NCBI GenBank assembly: GCA_963833195.1
Contig: CAWHXF010000028.1
Location: forward strand, 1,364,001-1,428,000
DNA length: 64,000 bases
DNA from: Granulosicoccus sp963833195
GTDB lineage: Bacteria; Pseudomonadota; Gammaproteobacteria; Granulosicoccales; Granulosicoccaceae
Direction: 5' to 3'
Shown here: positions 25,942 to 34,510 of the stretch, piece after piece
Position numbering within the stretch: position 1 is the stretch's first letter
Layout: each line of letters starts with the position of its first letter
Made by a program: the position numbers and the translations under genes
Notes under the pieces: model-generated
The model's database searches: none
Seen by the model: only the letters and a program-made list of their open reading frames with translations
Told to the model about the DNA's origin: nothing

Positions 25942-26211
25942 GTGAACTTCAGCTGGGATCCAGCCAAGAGCATCAGCAATGAGGAGAAGCACGGCGTTTC
26001 CTTCCACGAGGCGGCAACGGTGTTCGGAGACCCGCTGGCGATCACATTCCCTGATCCTGATCACTCGGTTCTGGAGTACCGTTGTTTGACGTTTGGAAGA
26101 TCGCGGTTCCAGAAGCTGCTCGTGGTTGTACATACCGACTCCGAAGACGAAGTCAGGATCATTAGCGCTCGAGAGATGACACGAAACGAGAGAAAAGGAT
26201 ATGAAAAATAA
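25942..26211 (+). CDS. brnT: BrnT family toxin
   Basis: RelE-fold ribonuclease toxin of type II systems, 89 residues. Motifs are the N-terminal FSWDPAKSISNEEKHGVSFHEAATVFGD (split: FSWDPAK, NEEKHGVSF, EAATVFGDP) and the C-terminal VRIISAREMTRNERKGYEK, with the catalytic Arg-Glu pairs of BrnT. GTG 25942 is preceded by a weak GAGAGG. The gene and its surroundings (about 25800-26500) are clearly richer in A+T than the rest of the window, consistent with recent horizontal arrival. The next gene overlaps by 11 bases and encodes the presumed antitoxin. Confidence 0.88.
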   Translation: MNFSWDPAKSISNEEKHGVSFHEAATVFGDPLAITFPDPDHSVLEYRCLTFGRSRFQKLLVVVHTDSEDEVRIISAREMTRNERKGYEK

Positions 26212-26413
26212 AGGTGAAGATTCCGAGATGAAGAAAGAGTATTCCCTGGATCAGCTTGGCGTTGGAGTTCGGGGAAAGCATCATGCTGCGTATGAGAAGA
26301 GCAGAAATCTAGTGCTTCTATCTCCTGAAATTGCTGCGGCGTTCCCAAGCGAAGAGGCCGTAAACGATGCTCTTCGAAAAGTGATGATTGAACGTGAGAG
26401 GCCAGGTAGCTGA
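26201..26413 (+). CDS. Antitoxin partner of BrnT (not the classic BrnA type)
   Basis: A 70-residue protein reading MKKEYSLDQLGVGVRGKHHA after a short leader, then NLVLLSPEIAAAFPSEEAVN and DALRKVMI. This matches small antitoxin-like proteins of the pattern KKxYDxS..RGKY...N.V.L.PD.A..FP..EAVN.ALR that sit next to toxin genes; it is shorter than BrnA and lacks its C-terminal ribbon-helix-helix signature. Start could be ATG 26201 (overlapping brnT by 11 bases) or ATG 26228, after AAGGTGA. Same low-GC composition as brnT. Confidence 0.75.
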   Translation: MKNKGEDSEMKKEYSLDQLGVGVRGKHHAAYEKSRNLVLLSPEIAAAFPSEEAVNDALRKVMIERERPGS

Positions 26414-26854
26414 AAACAATGATCATCAAGGCGTTACCGAACAAGCAGTTGCAGCTGTCAACTTGACAGTCGCTACTTTGCGCTGCCGCTCCAAGTCGCG
26501 TCTGTCAAGTTGCACCTGAACGCGATGTTCGCTCGACAATCTTCCGCGCTAATCCACAACCGACTAGCCGGCGACCGGTAGGTCGGCGACCTGATCCGGC
26601 TTTCGAGCACGGCTTGCACGCATCCCGACGCCCGTTTTCGATGCTCGGGTATGCCGTCGATTCGGTTCCTGCCGAAGACGCTCCGACCGACAACGCGGAT
26701 GTCTTCCGCGACGGTCCCGAGGGAGCCCCCACGTCGTTCCGCGCACGGGCCCTCGCCGGAACGCCTATCCTTGCCGGCGGCGTGAAGGGGCGCGGGGCAT
26801 CGTGGCCCGCTTCCGACGCGACGGCACCCGGCCCGACGACCACCGCCAGTCCGC
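26414..26854. other. Gene-free 440-base interval after the toxin-antitoxin pair
   Basis: No supported coding sequence. The first ~100 bases keep the lower GC of the toxin-antitoxin island and contain a perfect inverted repeat (26455-26469); GC content returns to the genomic level by about 26600. The right part must hold the promoter for the phosphatidylcholine synthase gene, which I cannot pinpoint. Confidence 0.5.
26455..26469. repeat. Perfect 7-1-7 inverted repeat CTGTCAA-C-TTGACAG
   Basis: CTGTCAA and TTGACAG flank a single C, 41 bases after the antitoxin stop; a partial third copy of the arm, CTGTCAAGTTG, lies at about 26505. With a one-base centre it is better read as a protein-binding palindrome or a recombination scar than a transcription hairpin. 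Confidence 0.6.
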
Positions 26855-27601
26855 ATGGAACCATCCACCGCGTCCGACCCGGCCTCCGCCTACAAGCGCA
26901 AGCTCTCGTCCTGGTACCGCACCCGTGCCCTGTCCGTCCACCTGCTGACGGCCACCGGCGCCATCTTCGCGATGCTGGCGCTGCTCGCCGCGGTCGAGGA
27001 CGCGTGGTCAGGCATGTTCCAATGGTTGCTGCTGGCGCTGATCGTGGACGGCATCGACGGACCGCTCGCGCGCCGCTGGGACGTGGCGTCGCGCGCCGCA
27101 CGCTTCGACGGGGTCCTGCTCGACCTGATCATCGACTACCTGACCTACGTCTTCATCCCGGCGTACGCCTTGTACGCCTCGGGGCTCGTGCCCGGCTGGC
27201 CCGGCTGGGGCATCCTGATCGTGGTGCCCTTCGCCAGCGCGCTCTACTTCGCGGACACGCGCATGAAGGTCGCGGACGGAAGCTTCGAGGGCTTTCCCGG
27301 CTGCTGGAACATGGTCGCGCTCGTGGTCTTCGTGCTCGAGCCCGACCCATGGGTGACGCTCGCGACCTCCATCGTGCTCGCCGCGGCCATGTTCCTGCCG
27401 CTGCGCTTCGTGCATCCGGTCCGCACGGCGCGCTGGCGGCCACTGACGCTCGGGGTGACGGCGACGTGGCTGGTGCTGGCCTTCGTGGCGGCCTGGAAGG
27501 GGTTCGCGCCCGGACCCACCCTCGCATGGACCTTCGCGGGCTGCTCGCTCTACCTGCTGGTGGCCGGGGTCGCGCAGCAGGCGACGGCGCGCGGCCGTTG
27601 A
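26855..27601 (+). CDS. pcs: Phosphatidylcholine synthase (CDP-alcohol phosphatidyltransferase)
   Basis: Integral membrane enzyme that condenses CDP-diacylglycerol with choline to phosphatidylcholine. The 248-residue product has the Pcs-type catalytic motif DGIDGPLARR followed by RFDGVLLDLIIDYLTYVF, which carries the family's Asp residues with the wider spacing typical of Pcs, and FADTRMKVADGSFEGFPGCW, a Pcs-specific segment. About eight hydrophobic helices are visible. It implies use of exogenous choline, in keeping with the methylated-amine genes at 42.5-46.1 kb. It converges on the DUF4124-type gene with 25 bases between stops. Confidence 0.9.
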   Translation: MEPSTASDPASAYKRKLSSWYRTRALSVHLLTATGAIFAMLALLAAVEDAWSGMFQWLLLALIVDGIDGPLARRWDVASRAARFDGVLLDLIIDYLTYVFIPAYALYASGLVPGWPGWGILIVVPFASALYFADTRMKVADGSFEGFPGCWNMVALVVFVLEPDPWVTLATSIVLAAAMFLPLRFVHPVRTARWRPLTLGVTATWLVLAFVAAWKGFAPGPTLAWTFAGCSLYLLVAGVAQQATARGR

Positions 27602-27626
27602 ACGGGGGGCTTTCGGGCGTCCCGCC

Positions 27627-28202
27627 CTACCGCCGCGCGTAGACCGACGCCTTCCCCGGGCAGTCGAGAGACAGCCGATCCCCGTCCAGCGCGGCGTCGC
27701 AATCGAGCGCCCGCCCGTAGATCGTCGCGCTCACGCGATACGCGTTCGGGCCGGCCCGCTCCCAGGTGCCCCGCACGCGCCGCGCACCGTCCTCGATCAG
27801 CACGCGGCCATCGCGCGAGACCGTGAGCGACTCGGCGCCGTCGAGCGCGTCGTAGCTGCCGACCAGCTCGTCCACCGGTCCCGCGTCCGCATCGGCAGGC
27901 GCGTCGGACGCCGAATCGGAAACAGCGGGCGCGGTCGCGTCCGGGTCGTTGTCGTCCCCCCGGCTCCCGTCGGCATCGTCGTCCCCGGAAGCATCCGGCC
28001 CGTACGGACGGGCGGTCTCCTCCACCACGTCCAGCAGCTCCGCCTCGGCGCCGCAGGGCGTGTCGCGGTACTCGAGCCCGCCGTCCACGGCGCGGCACTT
28101 GTACATCGCCGCGGTGGTCGGCGTGGCCAGCATCACCAGTGCCACCGCCGTCAGCGCCCGGCCTACGCGCTCCGGGCCCGTTCCCGTCCTCGCCCGCCTC
28201 AT
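27627..28202 (-). CDS. Secreted DUF4124-type protein
   Basis: Exported protein of 191 residues. A signal peptide (ALTAVALVMLATPTTAA) is followed by MYKCRAVDGGLEYRDTPCG, the N-terminal DUF4124 pattern (YKxxDxxGxxxYxDxPC). The middle is an Asp/Ala-rich disordered linker, and the C-terminal ~65 residues (SYDALDGAESLTVSRDGRV, then GTWERAGPNAYRVSATIYG) look like a small beta domain. Function unknown. ATG 28202 was chosen because it places the signal peptide correctly. Confidence 0.75.
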   Translation of the reverse strand: MRRARTGTGPERVGRALTAVALVMLATPTTAAMYKCRAVDGGLEYRDTPCGAEAELLDVVEETARPYGPDASGDDDADGSRGDDNDPDATAPAVSDSASDAPADADAGPVDELVGSYDALDGAESLTVSRDGRVLIEDGARRVRGTWERAGPNAYRVSATIYGRALDCDAALDGDRLSLDCPGKASVYARR

Positions 28203-28301
28203 CCCCCGCCCCGGCCATCCAGATCCCCCGAGGTCCAGCAAGCGACGCGCCAGACGGAACGGCTTAACCTTGCGGGTCTCGCCCCGACAGGTCGCGCGCC
28301 C

Positions 28302-29099
28302 ATGCCCGCCCCCGACAACGTCCTGAAGCGCCGCCTGGCCGCCGGCGAGTCCCTGAACGGCTGCTGGCTCGGCCTCGCGGACGGCTACGCCGCCGAGATC
28401 GCGGCCACGGCGGGCTTCGACTGGCTGCTGATCGATGGCGAGCACGCGCCCAACGACCTGCGCTCCATGCTGCCTCAGCTCGTCGCGGTGGACGCGAGCG
28501 AGTCGGCGGCCATCGTGCGGCTGCCCGATGCCGACCCCGCGCGCATCAAGCAGGCCCTGGACATCGGCGCGCAGAGCCTGCTGATTCCCATGATCGACAA
28601 CGCGGACCAGGCCCGAGCGGCGCTCGCGGCCACGCGCTACCCGCCCGCCGGCATCCGCGGCGTGGGTGCGGCGCTCGCGCGCGCGTCGCGCTACAGCGGC
28701 ATCCCCGACTACCTCGGCAGCGCGAACGAGCAGATCTGCCTGCTGGTGCAGGTCGAGAGCCGCGCGGGCATCGAGGCGCTCGACGACATCCTCGCCGTCG
28801 AAGGCCTGGACGGCGTGTTCATCGGCCCCTCGGACCTGGCCGCCGACATGGGGCATCTCGGCGATCCCGACCATCCGGACGTCGTGCGGACCATCCTGGA
28901 CGCGCTGCGCCGCATCCGCGCGGCGGGCAAGGCCGCGGGCGTGCTCGCGCTGGACCCCGCCTTCGCGACCGCCTGCCGCGAGGCGGGCGCGAACTTCGTC
29001 GGCATCGGCATCGACGTGACGCTGCTGGCCGGGGCCCTGCGCCGGCTGGCCCGTCGCGGCGAGACGCCGTTCGAGCCCGACGAGAGCGGCGCTCCGTAG
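28302..29099 (+). CDS. HpcH/HpaI family aldolase
   Basis: Class II metal-dependent pyruvate aldolase of 265 residues, close to 4-hydroxy-2-oxoheptanedioate and 2-keto-3-deoxy-sugar aldolases. Features: GCWLGLADGYAAEIAATAGF, DWLLIDGEHAPNDL (catalytic His), ALDIGAQSLLIPMIDNADQA, RYPPAGIRGVG, LVQVESRAGIEALDDIL (metal Glu) and VFIGPSDLAADMGHLGDP (metal Asp). It degrades 4-hydroxy-2-oxo acids to pyruvate and an aldehyde; the real substrate is unknown. No other homoprotocatechuate genes lie nearby. A GNAT gene starts ten bases after its stop. Confidence 0.88.
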   Translation: MPAPDNVLKRRLAAGESLNGCWLGLADGYAAEIAATAGFDWLLIDGEHAPNDLRSMLPQLVAVDASESAAIVRLPDADPARIKQALDIGAQSLLIPMIDNADQARAALAATRYPPAGIRGVGAALARASRYSGIPDYLGSANEQICLLVQVESRAGIEALDDILAVEGLDGVFIGPSDLAADMGHLGDPDHPDVVRTILDALRRIRAAGKAAGVLALDPAFATACREAGANFVGIGIDVTLLAGALRRLARRGETPFEPDESGAP

Positions 29100-29108
29100 C
29101 CATCCGGG

Positions 29109-29633
29109 GTGGTGGAGCCCGTCAGGCATGCACCGGACGACGCCGCCCTGCCGGCGGTGCTCGCGCTGCTGCGCGAGTGCTTCGCCTACATGGACGCACG
29201 CATCGATCCGCCCACCTCCCTGCACCGACTCACCCTCGAGGACGTGCGCGCGCACTGCGAGTCGGGCGAGCTGTGGTCGCTCGGCTCGCCACCGCACGCC
29301 TGCGTCTTTCTCACGCCGAAGCCGCAAACCTTGTACCTGGGTCGGCTGGCGGTGGCGGCGACGCATCGCGGCATGGGTCTGGCCCGCGCGCTCGTGTCGC
29401 TGGCCGAAGCGCGCGCACTGGCCTTGCGCCTGCCCGCGCTGGAGCTGAACGTGCGGGTGGAGCTCGTCGAGAATCGCTCCGTCTTTGCGGCGATGGGTTT
29501 CGAGGTTGTCGCGGAGCACGCGCACGCGGGCTACGAGCGACCCACCTTCGTGTCGATGCGCCGCGCCGTACGGACGGTTCCGGAGCGGTCCGACCTGGTC
29601 CCTACGGCCGATCCGCGTTTCACCCGACGGTAG
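29109..29633 (+). CDS. GNAT family N-acetyltransferase
   Basis: Acetyl-CoA-dependent acetyltransferase, 174 residues. Motif A reads LGRLAVAATHRGMGLARALV with the R/Q-x-x-G-x-G/A acetyl-CoA loop, and the region after it (LELNVRVELVENRSVFAAMGFEV split as LELNVRVELVENR and FAAMGFEVV) is the GNAT motif B. The acceptor substrate is not predictable. GTG 29109 or the adjacent GTG 29112 starts the protein. It directly follows the aldolase gene and is probably co-transcribed. Confidence 0.85.
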   Translation: MVEPVRHAPDDAALPAVLALLRECFAYMDARIDPPTSLHRLTLEDVRAHCESGELWSLGSPPHACVFLTPKPQTLYLGRLAVAATHRGMGLARALVSLAEARALALRLPALELNVRVELVENRSVFAAMGFEVVAEHAHAGYERPTFVSMRRAVRTVPERSDLVPTADPRFTRR

Positions 29634-29742
29634 GAAACGCTTCCGAACGGGCACTCCTATAATGCTGTGCCTACGGCGTACGCCCGCTGGCAGGAGCGTT
29701 GCACGGCGTCCCGATCCACCTTTTCACGCAGGGGCTGAGCCC

Positions 29743-30795
29743 ATGAAGACGTCCTGGCTCGCCGCCGCCGGCGTCACCGTCGCGCTCGCGCTGTGGATGG
29801 CGAGCGGGTTGATGGCCGGCAACGAGACCGATGCAACGATCGCAGCGGCCGAAGGGCCGACGCCCATGCGCGTCGAGGTCGTCGTTGCCGAGCCGTCCGC
29901 CCGCGAGCGCACGCTGATCCTGCGCGGCCAGCTCGCCGCGGCGCGCACGGTGGAGTTGCGCGCGCAGACCGCCGGGACCGTTGCGGAACTGCACGTCGCG
30001 CGCGGCGACCGCGTCGCGGCGAACGCACCCGTCGCACGGCTCGATGCGGGCGTGCGCGAGGCGCAACTGTCGGCGGCGCGCGCGCAGCTCGCGAGCGCAC
30101 GGGCATCGCGGAACGCCGCGCAGTCGCTCGGCCGCAGCGGCCTGCAGTCGCAGCTCCAGACCGAGCGCGCCGTCGCCGATGCGAGCCTGGCGCAGGCCGA
30201 GGTGGACCTGCTGGAGAAGGATCTGGCCGACACGACGGTGCGCGCACCGTTCGCGGGGTTGGTCGAGGAGGTGCCGCTGGAGCTCGGTCAGCTCGTCGAG
30301 CGCGGCGACCACGTCGCCACGCTCGTCGACGACAGCGCATTCGAGGTCACGGCGCGCGTGGCGCAGCAGGTGGCCGCGCGCCTGCGCCCCGGCCAGAGCG
30401 TCGGGGTGGAGCTCATCACGGGCGAGCGGCTGACGGCTCGGCTGACCTGGATCTCGTCGGTCGCCGACCCCGCCACGCGCAGCTTCGAGATCGAGGCGCG
30501 CATCGACACCGACCGGAACGATCTCGCCAGCGGCACCAGCGCCACGCTGTCCGTCCCCGTCGAGACCGTCGAGGCGCTGTTCCTGTCGCCCTCGACGCTC
30601 GCGCTCGGTTCCGACGGCGAGCTCGGCGTGAAGGCGCTCGATGCCGAGGACCGAGTGACCTTCATCGACGTGGAGCTCATGTCCACCTCGCTGGACGGTG
30701 CCTGGGTCACGGGCATCGAGCCCGGCACGCGCATCGTGACCCTCGGGCAGGGCTTCGTCGGGACCGGCGAGCGCGTGCTCGTGAGCGAACGATGA
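29743..30795 (+). CDS. RND efflux periplasmic adaptor subunit
   Basis: Membrane fusion protein of 350 residues that links the RND pump to an outer-membrane channel. An N-terminal signal/anchor (AAAGVTVALALWMASGL) is followed by the lipoyl half ELRAQTAGTVAELHVARGDRV, an alpha-helical hairpin (about 110-160), the second lipoyl half DTTVRAPFAGLVEEVPLELG and beta-barrel/membrane-proximal domains. It lacks a lipobox Cys. The pump gene starts eight bases after its stop. No outer-membrane TolC gene is adjacent. Confidence 0.92.
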   Translation: MKTSWLAAAGVTVALALWMASGLMAGNETDATIAAAEGPTPMRVEVVVAEPSARERTLILRGQLAAARTVELRAQTAGTVAELHVARGDRVAANAPVARLDAGVREAQLSAARAQLASARASRNAAQSLGRSGLQSQLQTERAVADASLAQAEVDLLEKDLADTTVRAPFAGLVEEVPLELGQLVERGDHVATLVDDSAFEVTARVAQQVAARLRPGQSVGVELITGERLTARLTWISSVADPATRSFEIEARIDTDRNDLASGTSATLSVPVETVEALFLSPSTLALGSDGELGVKALDAEDRVTFIDVELMSTSLDGAWVTGIEPGTRIVTLGQGFVGTGERVLVSER

Positions 30796-30802
30796 ACGCC
30801 CC

Positions 30803-33800
30803 ATGAACGCACTGATCGACGCGGCCTTCGATCGTTCGCGCACCGTCCTGCTGCTGCTCGTCTTTCTCGTGATCGCGGGAGCTCTGGCCTACCGCGCCAT
30901 CCCGAAGGAGTCGGAGCCGGACGTGCCGATCCCGATCGTGTACGTGTCCATGAACCACGACGGGATCTCGCCGAGCGACGCCGAACGCCTGCTCGTGCGG
31001 CCGATGGAAAAGCGCCTGCAGACGATCACGGGCGTGAAGAAGATGAGCGGCACGGCCTCCGAGGGCCACGCGTCGGTGCTGCTGGAGTTCGATGCGGGCT
31101 TCGATGGCGATCAGGCCATCGCCGACGTGCGCGAGCAGGTGGATGTCGCGAAGTCCGAGCTGCCCGATGCCACCGACGAGCCGTCAGTGAACGAGGTCAA
31201 CGTCTCGCTTTTCCCGGTGCTGAACGTGAGCCTGTCGGGCCCGCTGCCCGAGCGCGCGCTCGGCACCATCGCGCGCCAGTTGAAGGACCGCCTCGAGGCC
31301 CTGCCCGGCGTGCTGGAGGCCGACATCGCCGGCGAGCGCGAGGAAGTGCTCGAGATCGTCGTGGACCCCGTGGTCATGGAGACCTACGAGGTCGACTTCG
31401 GCGAGCTGATCGCGCTCGTGTCGAACAACAACCTGCTCGTGGCCGCGGGCGCGATCGACACCGGCGCGGGCCGCATGGTGCTCAAGGTGCCGGGCGTCAT
31501 CGAGGATCTCGAGGACGTGCTGCGCCTGCCCGTGAAGGTGTCGGGCGACGACGTGGTGCGCTTCGGCGACGTGGCGGACATCCGCCGTACCTACAAGGAC
31601 CCCGCGGGCTTCGCGCGCCTGGACGGGCAGCCCACCCTGGTGCTGGAGATCTCCAAGCGCCTGGGCGCGAACATCATCGAGACCATAGAGGACGTGCGCG
31701 CCACCATCGAGGCGCTGCGTCCCGCGCTGCCCGCGAACCTGCAGATCGGTTTCATGCAGGACAAGTCCGAGGAGACGCGCACCATGCTCGCAGACCTGCA
31801 GAACAACGTGGTGTCGGGGGTGGTGCTGGTCATGATCGTCGTCATGGCGGCGCTCGGCGTGCGCTCGGCGATCCTCGTCGGCTTCGCCATTCCGGGCTCC
31901 TTCCTGACGGGCATCCTGGTCATCTGGGCCATGGGCAACACCATGAACGTGGTGGTGCTGTTCAGCCTCATCCTGGTGGTGGGCATGCTGGTCGACGGCG
32001 CCATCATCGTCACCGAGCTCGCCGACCGGAACATGGACGAGGGCGCCGCGCCCGTGGACGCCTGGGCGCGCGCGGCCAAGCGCATGGCCTGGCCCGTCAT
32101 CGCGTCCACGTTCACCACCCTCGCGGTGTTCTTCCCGCTGCTGTTCTGGCCCGGGCTGATCGGGCAGTTCATGCGCTACATGCCCATCACCGTCATCGCG
32201 TGCCTGCTCGCCTCGCTCGCGATGGCGCTGGTGTTCGTGCCCGTCATAGGCGCGAAGCTCAGCCGCGGGGCATCGCTCGGACGAGCCGCGTTCTCCGAGG
32301 ACAGCGATGTCCAAGGACTCGATCGCGCGACGATCCTCGACGCCACGAGCGGGGCGAAGCGTCGCTACCTGGGCACCCTGGATCGGCTGCTCGCGCGGCC
32401 GAAGCTCACGCTGCTGGCCGCCCTCGCCTTCACGGTGGGCAGCTACCTCGCCTACTCGCAGCTCGGCCGCGGCGTGGAGTTCTTCCCGTCCACCGAGCCT
32501 CCGTCGATGGCCATCACCGTGGCCGCGCGCGGGGACCTGTCCATCTACGAGCAGGATCGCATCCTGCGGAACGTGGAGGCGCGGCTGCTGGATCGGCCCG
32601 AGGTCGAAGCGGTGTACACGCGCACGGGCGGCGGTGGGGGCTTCGGCGGCGGCGCCGCCGACCAGATCGGCACCGTCACGCTGGAGCTCGCCGATTGGAG
32701 CGTGCGTCGTCCCGCCGCGCGAATCACCGAGGAGCTGCGCGCGGAGCTTGCCGACATCGCGGGCGTGCGCATCGAGTTCGCGGCCAACGAGGGCGGTCCC
32801 GACGGCGGCTCCAAGCCCGTCAACCTCGAAGTCAGCGTGGACCCGGCGCTGGCGGGCGTGACGGGCGCCGCGCTCGATACGCGGCTGGAGGACTCGGTGG
32901 CGGCGCTGCGCGCGGCCATGGCGCGCGTCGGCGGCTTCGTGGACGTCACCGACAACCGACCGTTGCCCGGCATCGAGTGGCGCCTGGAGGTGGACCGCGA
33001 GGAGGCCGCGCGCTACGGCGCGGACGTCGCGCTGGTGGGCCAGGCCATCCAGCTCGTGACCACGGGCATCCGCCTGGCGGGCTACCGGCCGGACGACGCC
33101 ACCGACGAGATCGACATCCGCGTGCGCTACCCGCTCGCGTACCGACACCTCGACTCCATCGGCGAGATACGCGTGCCGACGCGAAACGGCATGGTGCCCG
33201 TCACGAACTTCGTCGACATGGCGCCCGCCGCGCGCACCGGCACCATCGAGCGCGTGGACGGCGACCGCACCATCACCGTCGCCGCCGACGTGGCCGACGG
33301 CGAGGTGGCCGACACGCTGCTGAGCCGGCTGCGGGACGAGATCGCCTCGAATCCGCTGCCCGACGGCGCCGAGGTGGCCTTCGCGGGCGAGGCCGAGGAG
33401 CAGGCCGAGACCATGAACTTCCTGATGCTGGCCTTCGCCTCGGCCATCTTCCTGATGACGATGATCCTCGTCACGCAGTTCAACAGCCTCTACCAGGCGG
33501 CGCTGGTGCTCTCCGCCATCCTCTTCTCCACCTCCGGCGTGCTGATCGGGCTCATGGTCACGGGCCAGACCTTCGGCATCGTGATGGTGGGCATCGGCAT
33601 CATCGCGCTGGCCGGCATCGTGGTGAACAACAACATCGTGCTCATCGACACCTGGAACGGATTCCGCGCGCGCGGCGCGAACCCGGTCGAGGCGTCCCTG
33701 CTGACGGGATCGGTGCGGGCGCGCCCCGTGCTGCTCACGGCCATCACCACCGTGCTCGGACTGATGCCGATGGTGCTGTCGATGAACATCGACTTCTTCC

Positions 33801-34024
33801 ATCGAAGCATCACGTTCGGAGCGCCGTCCACGCAGTGGTGGACACAGCTCGCGAGCGCCATCGCGGGCGGGCTCGCGTTCACCACCGTGCTGACGCTGTT
33901 CCTCACGCCGTGTCTGCTGGTGCTGGGCGTTCGCTCGCGGGCCCGGGCGCCGCGGCGTTGGTCGCCAAGGCGGCTGGTGCGTCGGTTCGCCGGCGGCCGG
34001 GCCGAGCCCCGCGCGGCGGGCTGA
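30803..34024 (+). CDS. RND efflux pump inner-membrane transporter
   Basis: Proton-driven exporter of the AcrB/HAE superfamily, 1073 residues, twelve predicted helices and two large periplasmic loops. The N terminus has the first helix and AIPKESEPDVPIPIVYVSM; helix 4 region reads VGMLVDGAIIVTELADRNMD near residue 396, where AcrB has two adjacent Asp. Here only the first is kept and the second is Gly, as in some non-AcrB subgroups. The second half repeats the pattern (GIGIIALAGIVVNNNIVLID). The 30-residue Arg-rich C terminus is cytoplasmic. The substrate is unknown; the pair is expected to be one operon with the adaptor. Confidence 0.93.
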   Translation: MNALIDAAFDRSRTVLLLLVFLVIAGALAYRAIPKESEPDVPIPIVYVSMNHDGISPSDAERLLVRPMEKRLQTITGVKKMSGTASEGHASVLLEFDAGFDGDQAIADVREQVDVAKSELPDATDEPSVNEVNVSLFPVLNVSLSGPLPERALGTIARQLKDRLEALPGVLEADIAGEREEVLEIVVDPVVMETYEVDFGELIALVSNNNLLVAAGAIDTGAGRMVLKVPGVIEDLEDVLRLPVKVSGDDVVRFGDVADIRRTYKDPAGFARLDGQPTLVLEISKRLGANIIETIEDVRATIEALRPALPANLQIGFMQDKSEETRTMLADLQNNVVSGVVLVMIVVMAALGVRSAILVGFAIPGSFLTGILVIWAMGNTMNVVVLFSLILVVGMLVDGAIIVTELADRNMDEGAAPVDAWARAAKRMAWPVIASTFTTLAVFFPLLFWPGLIGQFMRYMPITVIACLLASLAMALVFVPVIGAKLSRGASLGRAAFSEDSDVQGLDRATILDATSGAKRRYLGTLDRLLARPKLTLLAALAFTVGSYLAYSQLGRGVEFFPSTEPPSMAITVAARGDLSIYEQDRILRNVEARLLDRPEVEAVYTRTGGGGGFGGGAADQIGTVTLELADWSVRRPAARITEELRAELADIAGVRIEFAANEGGPDGGSKPVNLEVSVDPALAGVTGAALDTRLEDSVAALRAAMARVGGFVDVTDNRPLPGIEWRLEVDREEAARYGADVALVGQAIQLVTTGIRLAGYRPDDATDEIDIRVRYPLAYRHLDSIGEIRVPTRNGMVPVTNFVDMAPAARTGTIERVDGDRTITVAADVADGEVADTLLSRLRDEIASNPLPDGAEVAFAGEAEEQAETMNFLMLAFASAIFLMTMILVTQFNSLYQAALVLSAILFSTSGVLIGLMVTGQTFGIVMVGIGIIALAGIVVNNNIVLIDTWNGFRARGANPVEASLLTGSVRARPVLLTAITTVLGLMPMVLSMNIDFFHRSITFGAPSTQWWTQLASAIAGGLAFTTVLTLFLTPCLLVLGVRSRARAPRRWSPRRLVRRFAGGRAEPRAAG

Positions 34025-34153
34025 CCGACCCGGCGCGCATCGGCCGATCGGCCGGGACGATTCCGGCCGTTCCACCGATGCCCGCGGGCGAGGCTTCGCC
34101 GATCCTGCGATCGTGGGCGCGGTGGCGCGTCCCGAACCAGGAGAGCCCGTCAG

Positions 34154-34510
34154 ATGGCACATCACGATCGAGGTATCGCACCGGTCCGCGCTCGGCTCGC
34201 GAGTCCCGCTACCGGGGCCCCGGTCGCGAGAGCCGTCGCGGCGCTGGCATTGGCCGGCGCGCTGAGCGCCTGCAGCTCGACCGGCGAGACGAGCGATACC
34301 GCGGAGTTGCTGCTGGAGGGCGCAAGCGCGTGCAGCGCCGTCTGCGCGAACCATCCGGGCATCGAGGCGTTCTCGTACCGCGCGGGCGGTGGCGCGCCGC
34401 TGCTGTTTCTCGGCGCGATGGAAGCCGACTGTCGATGCGCGGCGGAGCCTCGCGGCACGTCGCTACCGCAGAGGCCCCTATCCCCGACGCGCGAGCACCG
34501 CATCGAGTGA
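34154..34510 (+). CDS. Small putative lipoprotein
   Basis: 118-residue protein with a signal sequence and lipobox (ALALAGALSAC), followed by SSTGETSDTAELLLEGASAC and several Cys residues (CSAVC, CRC) that could form disulfides. No family recognised. AGGAG lies about twelve bases before ATG 34154. Its 3' end overlaps the convergent nitroreductase-like gene by 33 bases, so the C terminus is less certain. It follows the RND pump by 130 bases. Confidence 0.5.
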   Translation: MAHHDRGIAPVRARLASPATGAPVARAVAALALAGALSACSSTGETSDTAELLLEGASACSAVCANHPGIEAFSYRAGGGAPLLFLGAMEADCRCAAEPRGTSLPQRPLSPTREHRIE

